Of a stretch of 64,000 bases of DNA, positions 17,309 through 25,474 are shown one piece after another. The stretch spans positions 7,852,047-7,916,046 of the forward strand of contig NZ_CP108568.1 in NCBI RefSeq assembly GCF_036010485.1, in the 5' to 3' direction. The position numbers and the translations under genes are program-made. The notes under the pieces were generated by a model. It was not told where the DNA came from, made no database searches, and saw only the letters and a program-made list of their open reading frames with translations. The first letter of the stretch is position 1. Each line of letters starts with the position of its first letter. This DNA comes from Streptomyces sp. NBC_01198. GTDB taxonomy: Bacteria; Actinomycetota; Actinomycetes; Streptomycetales; Streptomycetaceae.

Positions 17309-18451
17309 GTGACGACCCACGCCCACCCGATCCCCGAGCCGCCCGAGCCGGCCCGTACCGGCGCAGCCCGCCTCTCCGCGACCCCGCGTGCGGTACCCGA
17401 ACAGGGGCACACCCACGGGCCCGCTCACGGGCACTCGGCCGGACCCACAGCCGACGCCGATCCGCAGGGCGTTGTGCCTGCTCGCAAGGGGGGTCCCCGC
17501 TTCGCACGGGGCGGCGACTCCTCTTGTGTCCCTGCTTCCACCGAATACGGGGTGGAGCACGGTCTGCGGATCCTGCAGCTGCTCGCCTGCACCCGGGTCG
17601 CCACGCCCCACCAGCTCCACGCCTGGCTGACCCCGACGGCCGCTGACACCAGCACCGTCCGCAAGCACCTGCGCGCCCTGGCCAGGGATGGCCTGGCGGC
17701 CGCGAACACCGAGCGGCGGCCGCACGTGTGGTTCCTGACCGGTGCCGGCCTGAGTGAGGCGCGCCGCGCGGGGCTTGCCGAGCACCGCACCACGGCGGTG
17801 ACCGGCGAGCACGTGGCCGCCTCCCCGGCCTACGCGCACGCCCTGGCCGTCACCGACACCGCCATCGCGTTCTCCCGCGACCCCCAGCCGAACACCGGGA
17901 CCGGTGCGGCGGTGGGCGAGGTCGGCGACTGGGAGGTGGAAGTCGCCCACCCGCTCGGCTCCGGCGGGCTGCTGATCCCGGACGCCGTGCTGCACCTGCC
18001 CTACCAGGACCTGCCGCACCTCTTCGTCGAACTGGACCGCGCCACGATGTCGATCGGCAGGCTGATCAACAAGGTCGCCGCCTACGACCGCTACCGCTAC
18101 TTCACCCACCGGCCCGCCGGCCCGCGCACCCCCCGCCCTGCCGGGGCGGGACCTGCCGGGCTACCGGACTGGTTCGCCCGCTATCCCCGGGCCGGGGCGG
18201 AGCACAAGTTCCCGCCGCTGCTGATCGTCCTGGCCGACAAGAAGAAGGAGACGCTGGACAACCGGGCCGCCGACGTCCTCGCGGGCATCGCGGCCCTGCG
18301 CGGCATCCGCCGGCGCGAGTTCGCTGTCGGCGTCACCACGCTCCCCGAGCTCCAGGAGCATGGTCCCCTGCGCCCGGTCTGGCGCGGCGCCACCAGCGCC
18401 ACCCCGCTGCGCCTGGCCGCGCTCATCAACCGGCGGGAGCACAACGGATGA
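17309..18451 (+). CDS. Replication-relaxation family protein
   Basis: A 380-residue protein from GTG 17309 with AGGAGA upstream. After a disordered proline/glycine/histidine-rich N-terminus of about 90 residues comes a winged-helix region (LQLLACTRVATPHQLHAWL, TVRKHLRALARDGL). It is followed by the family core with the VELDRATMSIGRLINKVAAY and PLLIVLADKKKETLDNRA motifs, a fold related to PD-(D/E)XK nucleases. This family occurs on Streptomyces conjugative plasmids and integrative elements and is thought to act in plasmid replication or transfer. It starts the co-directional block that continues to the regulator at 19493. Confidence 0.85.
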   Translation: MTTHAHPIPEPPEPARTGAARLSATPRAVPEQGHTHGPAHGHSAGPTADADPQGVVPARKGGPRFARGGDSSCVPASTEYGVEHGLRILQLLACTRVATPHQLHAWLTPTAADTSTVRKHLRALARDGLAAANTERRPHVWFLTGAGLSEARRAGLAEHRTTAVTGEHVAASPAYAHALAVTDTAIAFSRDPQPNTGTGAAVGEVGDWEVEVAHPLGSGGLLIPDAVLHLPYQDLPHLFVELDRATMSIGRLINKVAAYDRYRYFTHRPAGPRTPRPAGAGPAGLPDWFARYPRAGAEHKFPPLLIVLADKKKETLDNRAADVLAGIAALRGIRRREFAVGVTTLPELQEHGPLRPVWRGATSATPLRLAALINRREHNG

Positions 18452-18690
18452 CCGCCGGCCCAGCCGGGCAGGCCGGTGAGGCGCGAGGGCCGCTTCCCTG
18501 AGCTGACCGACACCGTCCGGGAGGTCCACGTCTGCCCGGCCTGGCCGCCGGGTGGGGCGGTCCGGTGTGACGATCGGCCCGGCGTCGCCCGTCCCGGTCC
18601 GGCTGGCCGGTAGCCCTTGACCGCCGGCGCCGTGTCGCGGGACGGTCGGTGGCGCAACTATGCGCAGCCAACTCGACACAGGAGAGCGCC

Positions 18691-18969
18691 ATGAGGTTAC
18701 GTTTCGTCGGGATCGACCCGAACACCGGCGGCGAGGGGTCGCCGACGGTGTGGGTGGAGCAGGAGAGCGCGGACCTGGTCCTACAGGGCGAGGAAGCCGA
18801 CAGCTTCCTCCAGTCCCTGGTCGGCTCCACCGAATGGGTGGCCGGCCACGAGACAGGAATCCCCGCGCACGAGCGGGTGATCCGGATCCCGGTCCGCATG
18901 GTGGCGATTCTGAGGGAGGCGTGCGATGCTGCGGAACGCGCAGCAGCTGGACACCGCGACGTTCGCTGA
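18691..18969 (+). CDS. Small hypothetical protein upstream of DUF6879
   Basis: A 92-residue protein from ATG 18691, preceded by GGAGAG. It is beta-rich at the N-terminus (RLRFVGIDPN, TVWVEQES) and helical at the end. Its 3' end overlaps the DUF6879 start by 44 bp, so the two are translationally linked. Such short proteins regularly precede DUF6879 genes in Streptomyces; the function is unknown. Confidence 0.7.
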   Translation: MRLRFVGIDPNTGGEGSPTVWVEQESADLVLQGEEADSFLQSLVGSTEWVAGHETGIPAHERVIRIPVRMVAILREACDAAERAAAGHRDVR

Positions 18970-19471
18970 GCTGCTCGCCGGCACCCATCGCACGGCGGTC
19001 CATCTGGAGATGCGCGACGTCTACGCCGTCGGTGACGAGGCCGACGACTACGCCGCGTTCCTGCGGACCGGCGTCCCGAACCTCGACCCGGGCCGCTCGT
19101 TCTGGCCGCAGTGGATGCCGCTCGTTCAGGGCGCGGTCGCCCGCGGCGTGGTGATGCGCCGCGCGCGGATCGTATCCGAGCCGGTCACCGACTACATCCG
19201 CTACGAGCACGCCATCACCGTGCTCAACCTCCAGGCCGGCGAGGACGTGCGCTGGCTGCCCCGCCGCCGCGCGTCCGACATTCCGCTGCCCGGCAACGAC
19301 TTCTGGCTCCTGGACGGCGAGCTCGTGCAGTTCCACCACTTCACCGGCACCGGCGACTGGGCACCGGACGGCAAGGAGCGCACCGACGCCCCGGGCGCCG
19401 TCGCGCTGTGCGCGGCCGCGTTCGAAGCGGTGTGGGAACGCGGTGTTCCCCACGAGAAGTTCGCCGTCTGA
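18926..19471 (+). CDS. DUF6879-family protein
   Basis: A 181-residue protein, MLRNAQQLDTATF at the start. Family hallmarks are HLEMRDVYAV, the WPQWMPLVQ stretch, RARIVSEPVTDYIRYEH, DVRWLPRR and the FWLLDGELVQFHHF motif near the end. DUF6879 genes are almost always next to a helix-turn-helix/DUF5753 regulator, as here, in a module similar to the Scr1-type regulators that affect development. It probably acts as the partner protein of the regulator; the biochemical role is unknown. Confidence 0.85.
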   Translation: MLRNAQQLDTATFAELLAGTHRTAVHLEMRDVYAVGDEADDYAAFLRTGVPNLDPGRSFWPQWMPLVQGAVARGVVMRRARIVSEPVTDYIRYEHAITVLNLQAGEDVRWLPRRRASDIPLPGNDFWLLDGELVQFHHFTGTGDWAPDGKERTDAPGAVALCAAAFEAVWERGVPHEKFAV

Positions 19472-19492
19472 CCCCGCCGGCCGCACGCGAAC

Positions 19493-20341
19493 ATGACCGC
19501 CTCTCCCTCTTCCAGCGCCCAGGGTGCCCGCGTGGCGCTCGCGGTTCGCTTGCAGCACCTGCGCAAGGACGCCGGCCTGACCGGGCGGGAGCTGTCCGCC
19601 CGGTGCGGCTGGCACCCGGCCAAGACCACCCGCCTGCAGAAAGGGGAGACCGCGCCCACCGACGCGGACATCCGCACCTGGTGCGCGGCCTGCAATGCTG
19701 ACGACCAGGCGGACGATCTGATCGCCACCGCCCGCGCGGTCGACTCGATGTACCTGGAGTGGCGCCGCCTGCACGGCAACGGCATGCGCAAGGTCCAAGA
19801 GGGCTGGAACACCCTGCACGAGCGCACCCGGGTCTGCCGCGTCTACGTCTCCAACGTGCCGCCAGGCTTCTTCCAGACCCCCGGCTTCGCCACCGCCCTC
19901 ATGAACCAGATCACCGCGTTCCAGGGCACCCCGAACGACGTCGCCGAAGCGGTCGCCGCCCGGGTGGCCCGCTCCCGGTTCCTCTACGAGGGCGGACACC
20001 GCTACGTCGTGGTCATGGAGGAGTCCGTCCTGCGCTTCCGCACCGCCGACCCCGACGCCATGCGCGGGCAACTGCGCCACCTCCTGGCCGTGATGCCGCT
20101 GGCGTCCGTCTCGCTGGGGATCATCCCGTTCACCGCGCAACGCACGGTGTGGCCGCTGGAGGCGTTCTACCTCCACGACGACGACGTGGCGGTGGTGGAG
20201 ACGCTGACCGCCGAGATCAAGGTGACACAGCCGCGGGAACTGGCCGACTACGCCAAGGCGTTCGCCGGCCTGGCGGAGATGGCGGTGTACGGGGAGCCGG
20301 CCCGCGCGCTCATCCAGGCCGCGATCGACACCCTCGGGTGA
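19493..20341 (+). CDS. Helix-turn-helix regulator with DUF5753 domain
   Basis: A 282-residue protein. The N-terminal XRE-type helix-turn-helix is RLQHLRKDAGLTGRELSAR with CGWHPAKTTRLQKGE as recognition part (residues about 17-52). From about residue 95 follows the DUF5753 domain (LHERTRVCRVYVSN, GFFQTPGFATALM, RFLYEGGHRYVVVMEESVLR, SLGIIPF, EIKVTQPRELADYAKAF). This is the standard Streptomyces regulator architecture of the Scr1 family. It starts 21 bp after DUF6879 and is probably cotranscribed. Its target is likely its own module. Confidence 0.9.
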   Translation: MTASPSSSAQGARVALAVRLQHLRKDAGLTGRELSARCGWHPAKTTRLQKGETAPTDADIRTWCAACNADDQADDLIATARAVDSMYLEWRRLHGNGMRKVQEGWNTLHERTRVCRVYVSNVPPGFFQTPGFATALMNQITAFQGTPNDVAEAVAARVARSRFLYEGGHRYVVVMEESVLRFRTADPDAMRGQLRHLLAVMPLASVSLGIIPFTAQRTVWPLEAFYLHDDDVAVVETLTAEIKVTQPRELADYAKAFAGLAEMAVYGEPARALIQAAIDTLG

Positions 20342-20438
20342 ACCTCCGCAATTTCCCGCAACTTCGTTGAGAACCGTCCCGGACTCTGCGTAGCGTCAAT
20401 GTCACTGACGGACCACCGGCCGGGAAGGGCGGGGTCGC

Positions 20439-20630
20439 ATGCGCACACCCGCGGACACGGACACCTGCACCACCACCCAGGACGCGGAGGGCCGCGGTCC
20501 CCGGCCGCCGGCCTACGGAGTTCCCTCGCCGGACCTGCTCGCCCGCGCCGACCGCGGCTTCGCCCGCTTCCTCGAGCACGTCGACGACCAGGAAGACCAG
20601 GACGACCAGGACGGCGGCGGGCAGGGGTGA
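20439..20630 (+). CDS. Very small acidic protein
   Basis: A 63-residue protein from ATG 20439. The C-terminus is strongly acidic and glutamine-rich (EHVDDQEDQDDQDGGG); the middle has LLARADRGFARFLEH, an amphipathic helix. Its stop overlaps the next start (GTGA), pointing to translational coupling. The function is unknown, but short helical peptides of this type sit next to DUF5753 modules in Streptomyces. Confidence 0.5.
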   Translation: MRTPADTDTCTTTQDAEGRGPRPPAYGVPSPDLLARADRGFARFLEHVDDQEDQDDQDGGGQG

Positions 20631-21067
20631 CCGCCGGCCACGTGAGTGAGACCGCCCCCGCCAGCCCGGCCGCCCCGCACAGCACGGCCACGATCCTGTA
20701 CGACCCCGAGGGCCTGATCGAAGCGCAGCTCCCGATCGACCGCGCGCCGTACGAGTGCCTCGTCAAGGCCGTCCTGGCGTGGACCGGCCCGGACACGCTG
20801 CAGGAGCGCGACTACGAGCAGATCGCCCTCCAGCTGACCGCCTGCGCCCGCGCGGCCGCCGCCGACGTACGGCGCCGCGCCGACCAGCTGCCGGCCGACA
20901 GCGGCCGCCGGGCGCTCGCCGACGTCGTCCTGCGCGACGCCGAAGCCAGGCTGTCCGCGACGCTGGAGGGCACCGTGCGCTGTGTCCAGCACCGCGCCCG
21001 CCTGGTCCGCGCCCTCTACGAACGTCTGGACCGCCTGGAGGCCGCGCCCGCCGACAGGGTCACCTGA
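20627..21067 (+). CDS. Hypothetical helical protein coupled to the preceding small ORF
   Basis: A 146-residue protein from GTG 20627, overlapping the previous stop codon. The middle reads PIDRAPYECLVKAVLAW and LTACARAAAADVRRRADQL, and the rest is predicted as long helices, with no cysteine motifs or membrane segments. The family is not recognised. It is the last clear gene of the block begun at 17309. The sequence just after it changes character (12-nt repeats). Confidence 0.6.
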   Translation: MTAGHVSETAPASPAAPHSTATILYDPEGLIEAQLPIDRAPYECLVKAVLAWTGPDTLQERDYEQIALQLTACARAAAADVRRRADQLPADSGRRALADVVLRDAEARLSATLEGTVRCVQHRARLVRALYERLDRLEAAPADRVT

Positions 21068-21130
21068 GCCGGCCGGGCGCCGCAGTGGGCCGACGCCCGC
21101 CGCGCAGACCGGCCAGCAGCTGGCGGCCCG

Positions 21131-21271
21131 GTGCCGTCGGAGTTTCCCGACCCCTGCCCGGTGCCGTTCGGCAACGGAGTAGGCAACGGACTGCGCAACG
21201 GGGTACGCAGCGGACTAGGCAACGGCCTGCGCACGCCGTTCTGTCAGAGCTGCTTCGAAATGGGCCTCTGA
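21131..21271 (+). CDS. Possible small protein encoded over 12-nt repeats
   Basis: An open frame of 46 codons from GTG 21131, in phase with, and just after the stop of, the preceding gene. It reads VPSEFPDPCPVPF, then a fourfold-periodic stretch GNGV-GNGL-RNGV-RSGL-GNGL, and ends FCQSCFEMGL with a Cys-x2-Cys. The periodicity comes from the DNA repeat. Whether it is translated is not known; a ribosome site is not obvious. Confidence 0.25.
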   Translation: MPSEFPDPCPVPFGNGVGNGLRNGVRSGLGNGLRTPFCQSCFEMGL

Positions 21272-21322
21272 CCTGGGGTAGTGATGTCTCCGGTTCCGCT
21301 TCCGGGCGCTGACATCCCCTCT
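21170..21322 (+). repeat. Five 12-nt repeats followed by a conserved hairpin box, copy 1
   Basis: Five tandem units of 12 nt occupy 21170-21229 (consensus GGCAACGGACTG). After a 38-nt spacer comes CTGACCTGGGG (21268-21278), then GATGTC (21283-21288) and its reverse complement GACATC (21311-21316), followed by CCCTCT. A second copy with the same order and the same internal spacing is at 22593-22743. Confidence 0.7.
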
Positions 21323-21617
21323 GTGCCCCTCTCCTTGTCCTCAGCCCTTGGTGATGGAGGGTGGGATCAGGACTGCGGACAGGGCACCTCGGGGAAGCGG
21401 CATCGGTTCGCGTCTCGGCGGCCTGCCCCGCAGCCGCCGCCGTGGACCGTACGCCGCAAGCGCCGGGAGGTCGCGTCCGGTGTCTCGAATACGCCAGAGA
21501 CCCACCGGCTACCGTCTGGCCACACCGAAGATTGGGCGTGTGCCATCGAACTTTGATCACGCGGGCCGGGGAGCGTCCTAAAGATGGCGCGGCAAGCCGA
21601 TTTACGCTGTCCCAGGA

Positions 21618-22436
21618 GTGCGATCGGGGCTGCGGCGGCGGGGGCATCGGGTGGGGTGGGAGCTGGGGGTGGCCGGCCTCGTGGTCGGGATGCTGATAGC
21701 TGTCGTAACCGCGCCGGTTGGAGTATCCGGGGCGGTGTTCCTCCTCCCGGTGCAGCTCAGCGTCTTCGCCGTGCCCAGCCCGGCCGTCACGCCCACCAAC
21801 CTGCTCTACAACGTGATAGCGGGGCCCGGCGCCCTGCTGCGCTACCGGCGCAACGGCGCCCTGACCGGACCACTCGTACGCCGACTCATGTTGGGCACAC
21901 TGCCGGGCGTGGTCCTCGGAGCGGTCATCCGCGTGTTCGCCCTTCCCGGCCCGCGAGTCTTCCGCCTCCTGGTCGCCACGCTGATGCTGCCGCTCGGTAT
22001 CTGGCTCATCACCCGGACCCTGTGCCCCATGCCCGCGGAGATCCGACGTCCCGAGCCTGCCCCCCGGACGATCACCGCCCTGGCGCTCGCGGTCGGGGTT
22101 GTGGGCGGCATCTACGGCATCGGCGGCGGCTCGATCCTCGGCCCCGTCCTCGTCGGCCGCGGCGTTCCCCTCGCCAAGGTCGCTCCGGCCGCACTGGCCT
22201 CCACCTTCGCCACATCGCTGGTCGGCGCCTCCACCTACGCCCTGCTGTCCCTGGCCCACAGCGGCAGCGTCGCCCCCGACTGGTTCCTCGGCCTGGCCTG
22301 CGGCCTGGGTGGTCTCGTCGGTGGCTACTTCGGCGCCCGCCTTCAGCCGCGCCTGTCCGAGACCTTCCTCCGCCTCCTGCTTGGCATCCTCGCCACCGCA
22401 CTCGGCACCGTCTACGCGATCAACGCACTGCGCTGA
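21618..22436 (+). CDS. TSUP (TauE/SafE) family membrane permease
   Basis: About 272 residues with seven to eight hydrophobic segments. The first (LGVAGLVVGMLIAVVTAPVG) carries the Gly/Pro pattern of the family, and the repeat-type motif VGGIYGIGGGSILGPVL in the second half is the classic TSUP signature. The family exports or imports sulfur-containing or organic anions (sulfite, sulfonates, sulfoacetate); the substrate here cannot be told. The start is uncertain: GTG 21618 as listed, or GTG 21654 just before the first membrane segment. It lies between the two copies of the 12-nt repeat element. Confidence 0.85.
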   Translation: MRSGLRRRGHRVGWELGVAGLVVGMLIAVVTAPVGVSGAVFLLPVQLSVFAVPSPAVTPTNLLYNVIAGPGALLRYRRNGALTGPLVRRLMLGTLPGVVLGAVIRVFALPGPRVFRLLVATLMLPLGIWLITRTLCPMPAEIRRPEPAPRTITALALAVGVVGGIYGIGGGSILGPVLVGRGVPLAKVAPAALASTFATSLVGASTYALLSLAHSGSVAPDWFLGLACGLGGLVGGYFGARLQPRLSETFLRLLLGILATALGTVYAINALR

Positions 22437-22592
22437 CCTGCTCGATCAACGAGTGCAAGGCGGGGGGTGCAACGCAGCATCAGCGTTTCACCACTGATCT
22501 GCGAAGGTGCCCCTCTGAGCGTGGACGGGGCGAGTGTTACACCCCGCGTTACGCCATGGGCCGGCCGCAGCCGATAGCCAGGAGACCGGCGG

Positions 22593-22743
22593 CAAGAGAG
22601 CGTGCAAGAGGCCGTTCAAGTGGCCATGCAAGACAGCGTGCGAGAGACCATGCGCACCGATTCGCCGGGGCCATCCTGGAAACAGGTCCTGACCTGGGGC
22701 TTTGATGTCGGGTGTGCCAAAGCGGCATGCCGACTTCCCCTCT
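22593..22743 (+). repeat. Five 12-nt repeats followed by a conserved hairpin box, copy 2
   Basis: Five tandem 12-nt units at 22593-22652 (consensus CAAGAGAGCGTG; read as codons QESV-QEAV-QVAM-QDSV-RETM). After 36 nt comes CTGACCTGGGG (22689-22699), GATGTC (22704-22709) and GACTTC (22732-22737) followed by CCCTCT. The distances from CTGACC to GATGTC (15) and from GATGTC to GAC(A/T)TC (28) are exactly those of copy 1. The rest of 22437-22951 has no supported gene. Confidence 0.7.
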
Positions 22744-22951
22744 ATCTCACCCCTTCGCGCCCGCCAGGAAATGGAGGCGGGCGCGTGTGGAGCGGGATTT
22801 CGGGGTGGGGGCGTGGGCGGGCTGATGTCCCGGCGTCCGGTTGTGCCGGCCGCCGCGAGAGGGCTGTGCGGCAAGCGGCGCGGCCGCAATCCCCGGGCAC
22901 CCCGGCGCAGCTGCTGTACGCCATGTCGAAGGTGCACCGTAGCGAGCTGGG

Positions 22952-23827
22952 ATGTCAGAGGTTGCTGAGACACTCCTGGGCATGGCACTGCGGTCACCGA
23001 TCTACCTCGACGCCGAAACTCTTCTGTCTCAGGCGGAGTACTACGACATCGACGTCCCTCGACAAGCGGAGATCACCGAGAAGACCGTTCGAAGGCAGAC
23101 TGGTGGTGGCAAAGCCGGCATGGGCGGGTTCGCGCTGGAGGGGTCCAAGGGAACCGACGTTGAGTCCCAGTCGACTTACAGTCTCGCCCCGAAGCAGAAG
23201 GCCACCTTCAGCAAAGTTATCGACGCGCTGATCAACGATGCCGATGCAGTCAAGGTCGACCCGGACGGCGAGACACCCCTCATCAGGGACGACCTGGTTC
23301 AGATCGAGGGGACGACGCGGATCACTGCGGCCAGTTTGGCCGGGAAGATGTTCTTTATCCTTCGACGGCTGATGGACACCGTAGACGCCGATCTGGACAG
23401 CCTCCGCAACCTCGACGTCAACGACCTGCCGTTCGCCGAGCAGCTTCAGCAGGTGTACCTCCGGAACGAGCTTCTCCCCATCCCGATCCTGTTGGAGCTG
23501 AACGGATCGAACCTGCCGCAGAAGGTCTACATCAACGTGCCGCCGGACCACTTCCTTGGCGAAGCGTCAGCAAACCGCATCGAGGGCGAACTACGCGTCC
23601 TGGGCAGTGTCAGCAGGCTGATCCCGGAGGGAGCTGACGGTTACCTCAGCGCTGAGCAGTGGCTTCTCCACGACTGGGAGCACATGATGCGGCGCTTCCT
23701 GATGACCGGGGTAGACGATCTTGTGCGAGAGCTGGTCAGTCACTTCAATCTCGACCTCCCTGCTGAGGATGTCCACGCCTACATCGCCGGTCCGGCCATC
23801 ATCGTAGACGCGATCGGGCTCTACTGA
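22952..23827 (+). CDS. Hypothetical protein resembling DUF6414
   Basis: A 291-residue protein from ATG 22952 (MSEVAETLLGM). The opening SPIYLDAETLLSQAEYYDI resembles the DUF6414 family as I remember it, followed by a polar GGGKAGMGGFALEGSKG loop and SQSTYSLAPKQKATFSKVID. The C-terminal half has beta strands (PIPILLELNG, QKVYINVPP) and acidic helices. It is a soluble protein of unknown function, seen in varied actinomycete accessory regions. A hairpin 30 bp after the stop is a likely terminator. Codon use is slightly less GC-biased than its neighbours. Confidence 0.6.
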   Translation: MSEVAETLLGMALRSPIYLDAETLLSQAEYYDIDVPRQAEITEKTVRRQTGGGKAGMGGFALEGSKGTDVESQSTYSLAPKQKATFSKVIDALINDADAVKVDPDGETPLIRDDLVQIEGTTRITAASLAGKMFFILRRLMDTVDADLDSLRNLDVNDLPFAEQLQQVYLRNELLPIPILLELNGSNLPQKVYINVPPDHFLGEASANRIEGELRVLGSVSRLIPEGADGYLSAEQWLLHDWEHMMRRFLMTGVDDLVRELVSHFNLDLPAEDVHAYIAGPAIIVDAIGLY

Positions 23828-23857
23828 TTCGCGGGACACCCTCCGAACTTCGGCGGA

Positions 23858-23874
23858 GCCGCTTCTCAAGCGGC
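23858..23874 (+). terminator. Hairpin after the DUF6414-like gene
   Basis: GCCGCTT and AAGCGGC form a 7-bp stem with a CTC loop, 31 bp after the stop codon at 23827. There is no U-tract, which is common in Streptomyces. Confidence 0.5.
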
Positions 23875-23932
23875 GCCGGTTGTGACGCTCAATATGCGCG
23901 CAAGCGTGGCCGCTGCCGGAGGAAGCTGGCGG

Positions 23933-23968
23933 TGAAGTTCCCCCCTGATCTTGGACAGCGGATGCTTA
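23933..23968. mobile_element. Solitary 36-bp end of the IS3-family element
   Basis: This 36-bp stretch is identical to the left end of the IS3 element at 32719-32754 (TGAAGTTCCCCCCTGATCTT and the next 16 bases) and then diverges abruptly. No transposase or opposite end is nearby. Confidence 0.8.
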
Positions 23969-24021
23969 GTGCCTGTGTCTGAACCTCGGATTTGGGTACC
24001 TTTGGGTCCTAGGCTGAGTGG

Positions 24022-24309
24022 ATGCCAGATGGCGTCAAGGAAGTCGCTGAGCGGTTCTGTGAGGGCTGCGGGAGGCGGCTGTCGTCGGAGGCACCTGCTT
24101 GGACGAGGTTCTGTTCGTCTGCTTGTCGTGGCAGGAAGTGGCGGCAGGACCAGCGGTTTCGGAAGCGTGTGGCTGCGGAGTTGAGTGGGGTCGGCCTGGT
24201 CGAGTGCCCGGAGTGCGGGGCGAGGTGGGTCGCCGGGGTGGACCGCCGTTCGAACGCGGTCTACTGCTCGCGGCGGTGCGTGACGAGGGCCTGGCGGTCC
24301 CGGAAGTAA
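24022..24309 (+). CDS. Small double zinc-finger-like protein
   Basis: A 95-residue protein from ATG 24022. Two cysteine clusters are visible: FCEGCG followed by FCSSACRGRKWRQ, and ECPECGARW followed by YCSRRCVTRAW. Each is a C-x2-C...C-x3-C set able to bind one zinc. The basic residues after each second pair suggest nucleic-acid binding. Short proteins of this kind are common in Streptomyces mobile regions. No further assignment is possible. Confidence 0.7.
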   Translation: MPDGVKEVAERFCEGCGRRLSSEAPAWTRFCSSACRGRKWRQDQRFRKRVAAELSGVGLVECPECGARWVAGVDRRSNAVYCSRRCVTRAWRSRK

Positions 24310-24498
24310 TCGTTCGCTGAACGGTCACGGTGACCGCAACGCGAACGCATCTGGAACCCAGCTTCGTTCACTTAACGGACAGTTGTGGTCGTTCGTTGTG
24401 ATCTTAGGATTTTCGGTCCGACTCTCGGTTGCAGATGCGGGCCAGGTCTTGCCGCGGCCGAGGGCCGCGCCCTGGTCCGCGGGTGGGTGGTGAAGGCC

Positions 24499-25314
24499 AT
24501 GGCCGAAGAGATCACGACGGCCGACAAGGTCGGCAGCGTCAGTCCGGCCCGCTATGCGGAGATCGTGGCTGAACTGCGGAATCTGGTGGAGACCGCCAGC
24601 CGCATCCAGTTCACGATTGGTGACTACGCCCTCGAAGTCGAGCCGATGCGCGAGTCCGGCGGCCAGGAACGAAGCGATGGGCTGTTCACGGTCAAGGACT
24701 CGCTGTTCCGTCTCGCCGAGGACATCGGCGTCTCCTACAAGTCGGTGAGCGACAACCGCTGGGTCGCATCCAGGTGGCCGGAGGACCGACGGGTTACCGG
24801 GGTGTCGTTCACTGTCCACCGCATCTTCGCCGGGATCGCGGACGAGGACGAGCGGTTCGCAGTGATCCTCACCCCGCCCGAGGGCAGGACCCGGTGGACC
24901 CCGGACGAGGCCAACCGGCGGGCCGGCCGCCAGGTCGTCAAGCCCGTCACCCCGCAGGAGAAGGTCTCCGCGATCCACACCCTTGCCAAGGACGAGGCGG
25001 TCGCCGCCACCGTGACCGGCGACCTGCTGCGCAGGCCGACCGTGGTTGCCCAGGTCAGGCAGGAGGACAAGGTCCGGGCCGTCGAGGAACTCACCCGGGA
25101 TGAGGACGTCGCGGCGACGGTGACCGGGGACCTCCTGCGGCGCCCGGCAGTCGTCGCCCAGGTCAAGCAGGCCGACCGGGTCCGGGTGGTCGCGGAGCTG
25201 ACTCGGGACGACCACGTCGCGGCGGAGGTGACCACCGGCCTGCTACGCAGGCCGGATGTCGCCTTCAAGGCGATGTCCGACGATTATCCGGACTACGGGT
25301 TGGCTGCTGCCTGA
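24499..25314 (+). CDS. DUF6192 / RacO-like protein with C-terminal repeats
   Basis: A 271-residue protein from ATG 24499 (MAEEITTADKVGS); the frame is open further upstream but without a start signal. The N-terminal 130 residues contain RYAEIVAELRNLV, FTIGDYALEVEPM, the helix-turn-helix-like LFRLAEDIGVSYKSVSDNRW, and VSFTVHRIFAGI. The C-terminal part consists of three near-identical units of about 36 residues around ATVTGDLLRRPxVVAQV. The family is annotated in Streptomyces as DUF6192, sometimes RacO; the helix-turn-helix suggests DNA binding. A RacP-like gene lies at 30819, separated by the recombinase pair. Confidence 0.7.
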   Translation: MAEEITTADKVGSVSPARYAEIVAELRNLVETASRIQFTIGDYALEVEPMRESGGQERSDGLFTVKDSLFRLAEDIGVSYKSVSDNRWVASRWPEDRRVTGVSFTVHRIFAGIADEDERFAVILTPPEGRTRWTPDEANRRAGRQVVKPVTPQEKVSAIHTLAKDEAVAATVTGDLLRRPTVVAQVRQEDKVRAVEELTRDEDVAATVTGDLLRRPAVVAQVKQADRVRVVAELTRDDHVAAEVTTGLLRRPDVAFKAMSDDYPDYGLAAA

Positions 25315-25474
25315 TCTCGATGAGGCCAGGTCCGCAGCGGTACGCCTGGATGGGTCGTTCTGCAGACGGGCTACTCGTGATGACCGCCGTACCGGGCCGT
25401 GCCCCGGGTCAAGAGTGGTGTGTGTGCCTGGTTCGCGAGACCGACGGGATGATCGCTGCGGCAGAATCAGATCC

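Noticed and set aside
18161..20176. 671-codon open frame antisense to DUF6879 and its regulator
   Set aside because: Shadow frame across several real genes with clear families and ribosome sites on the plus strand.
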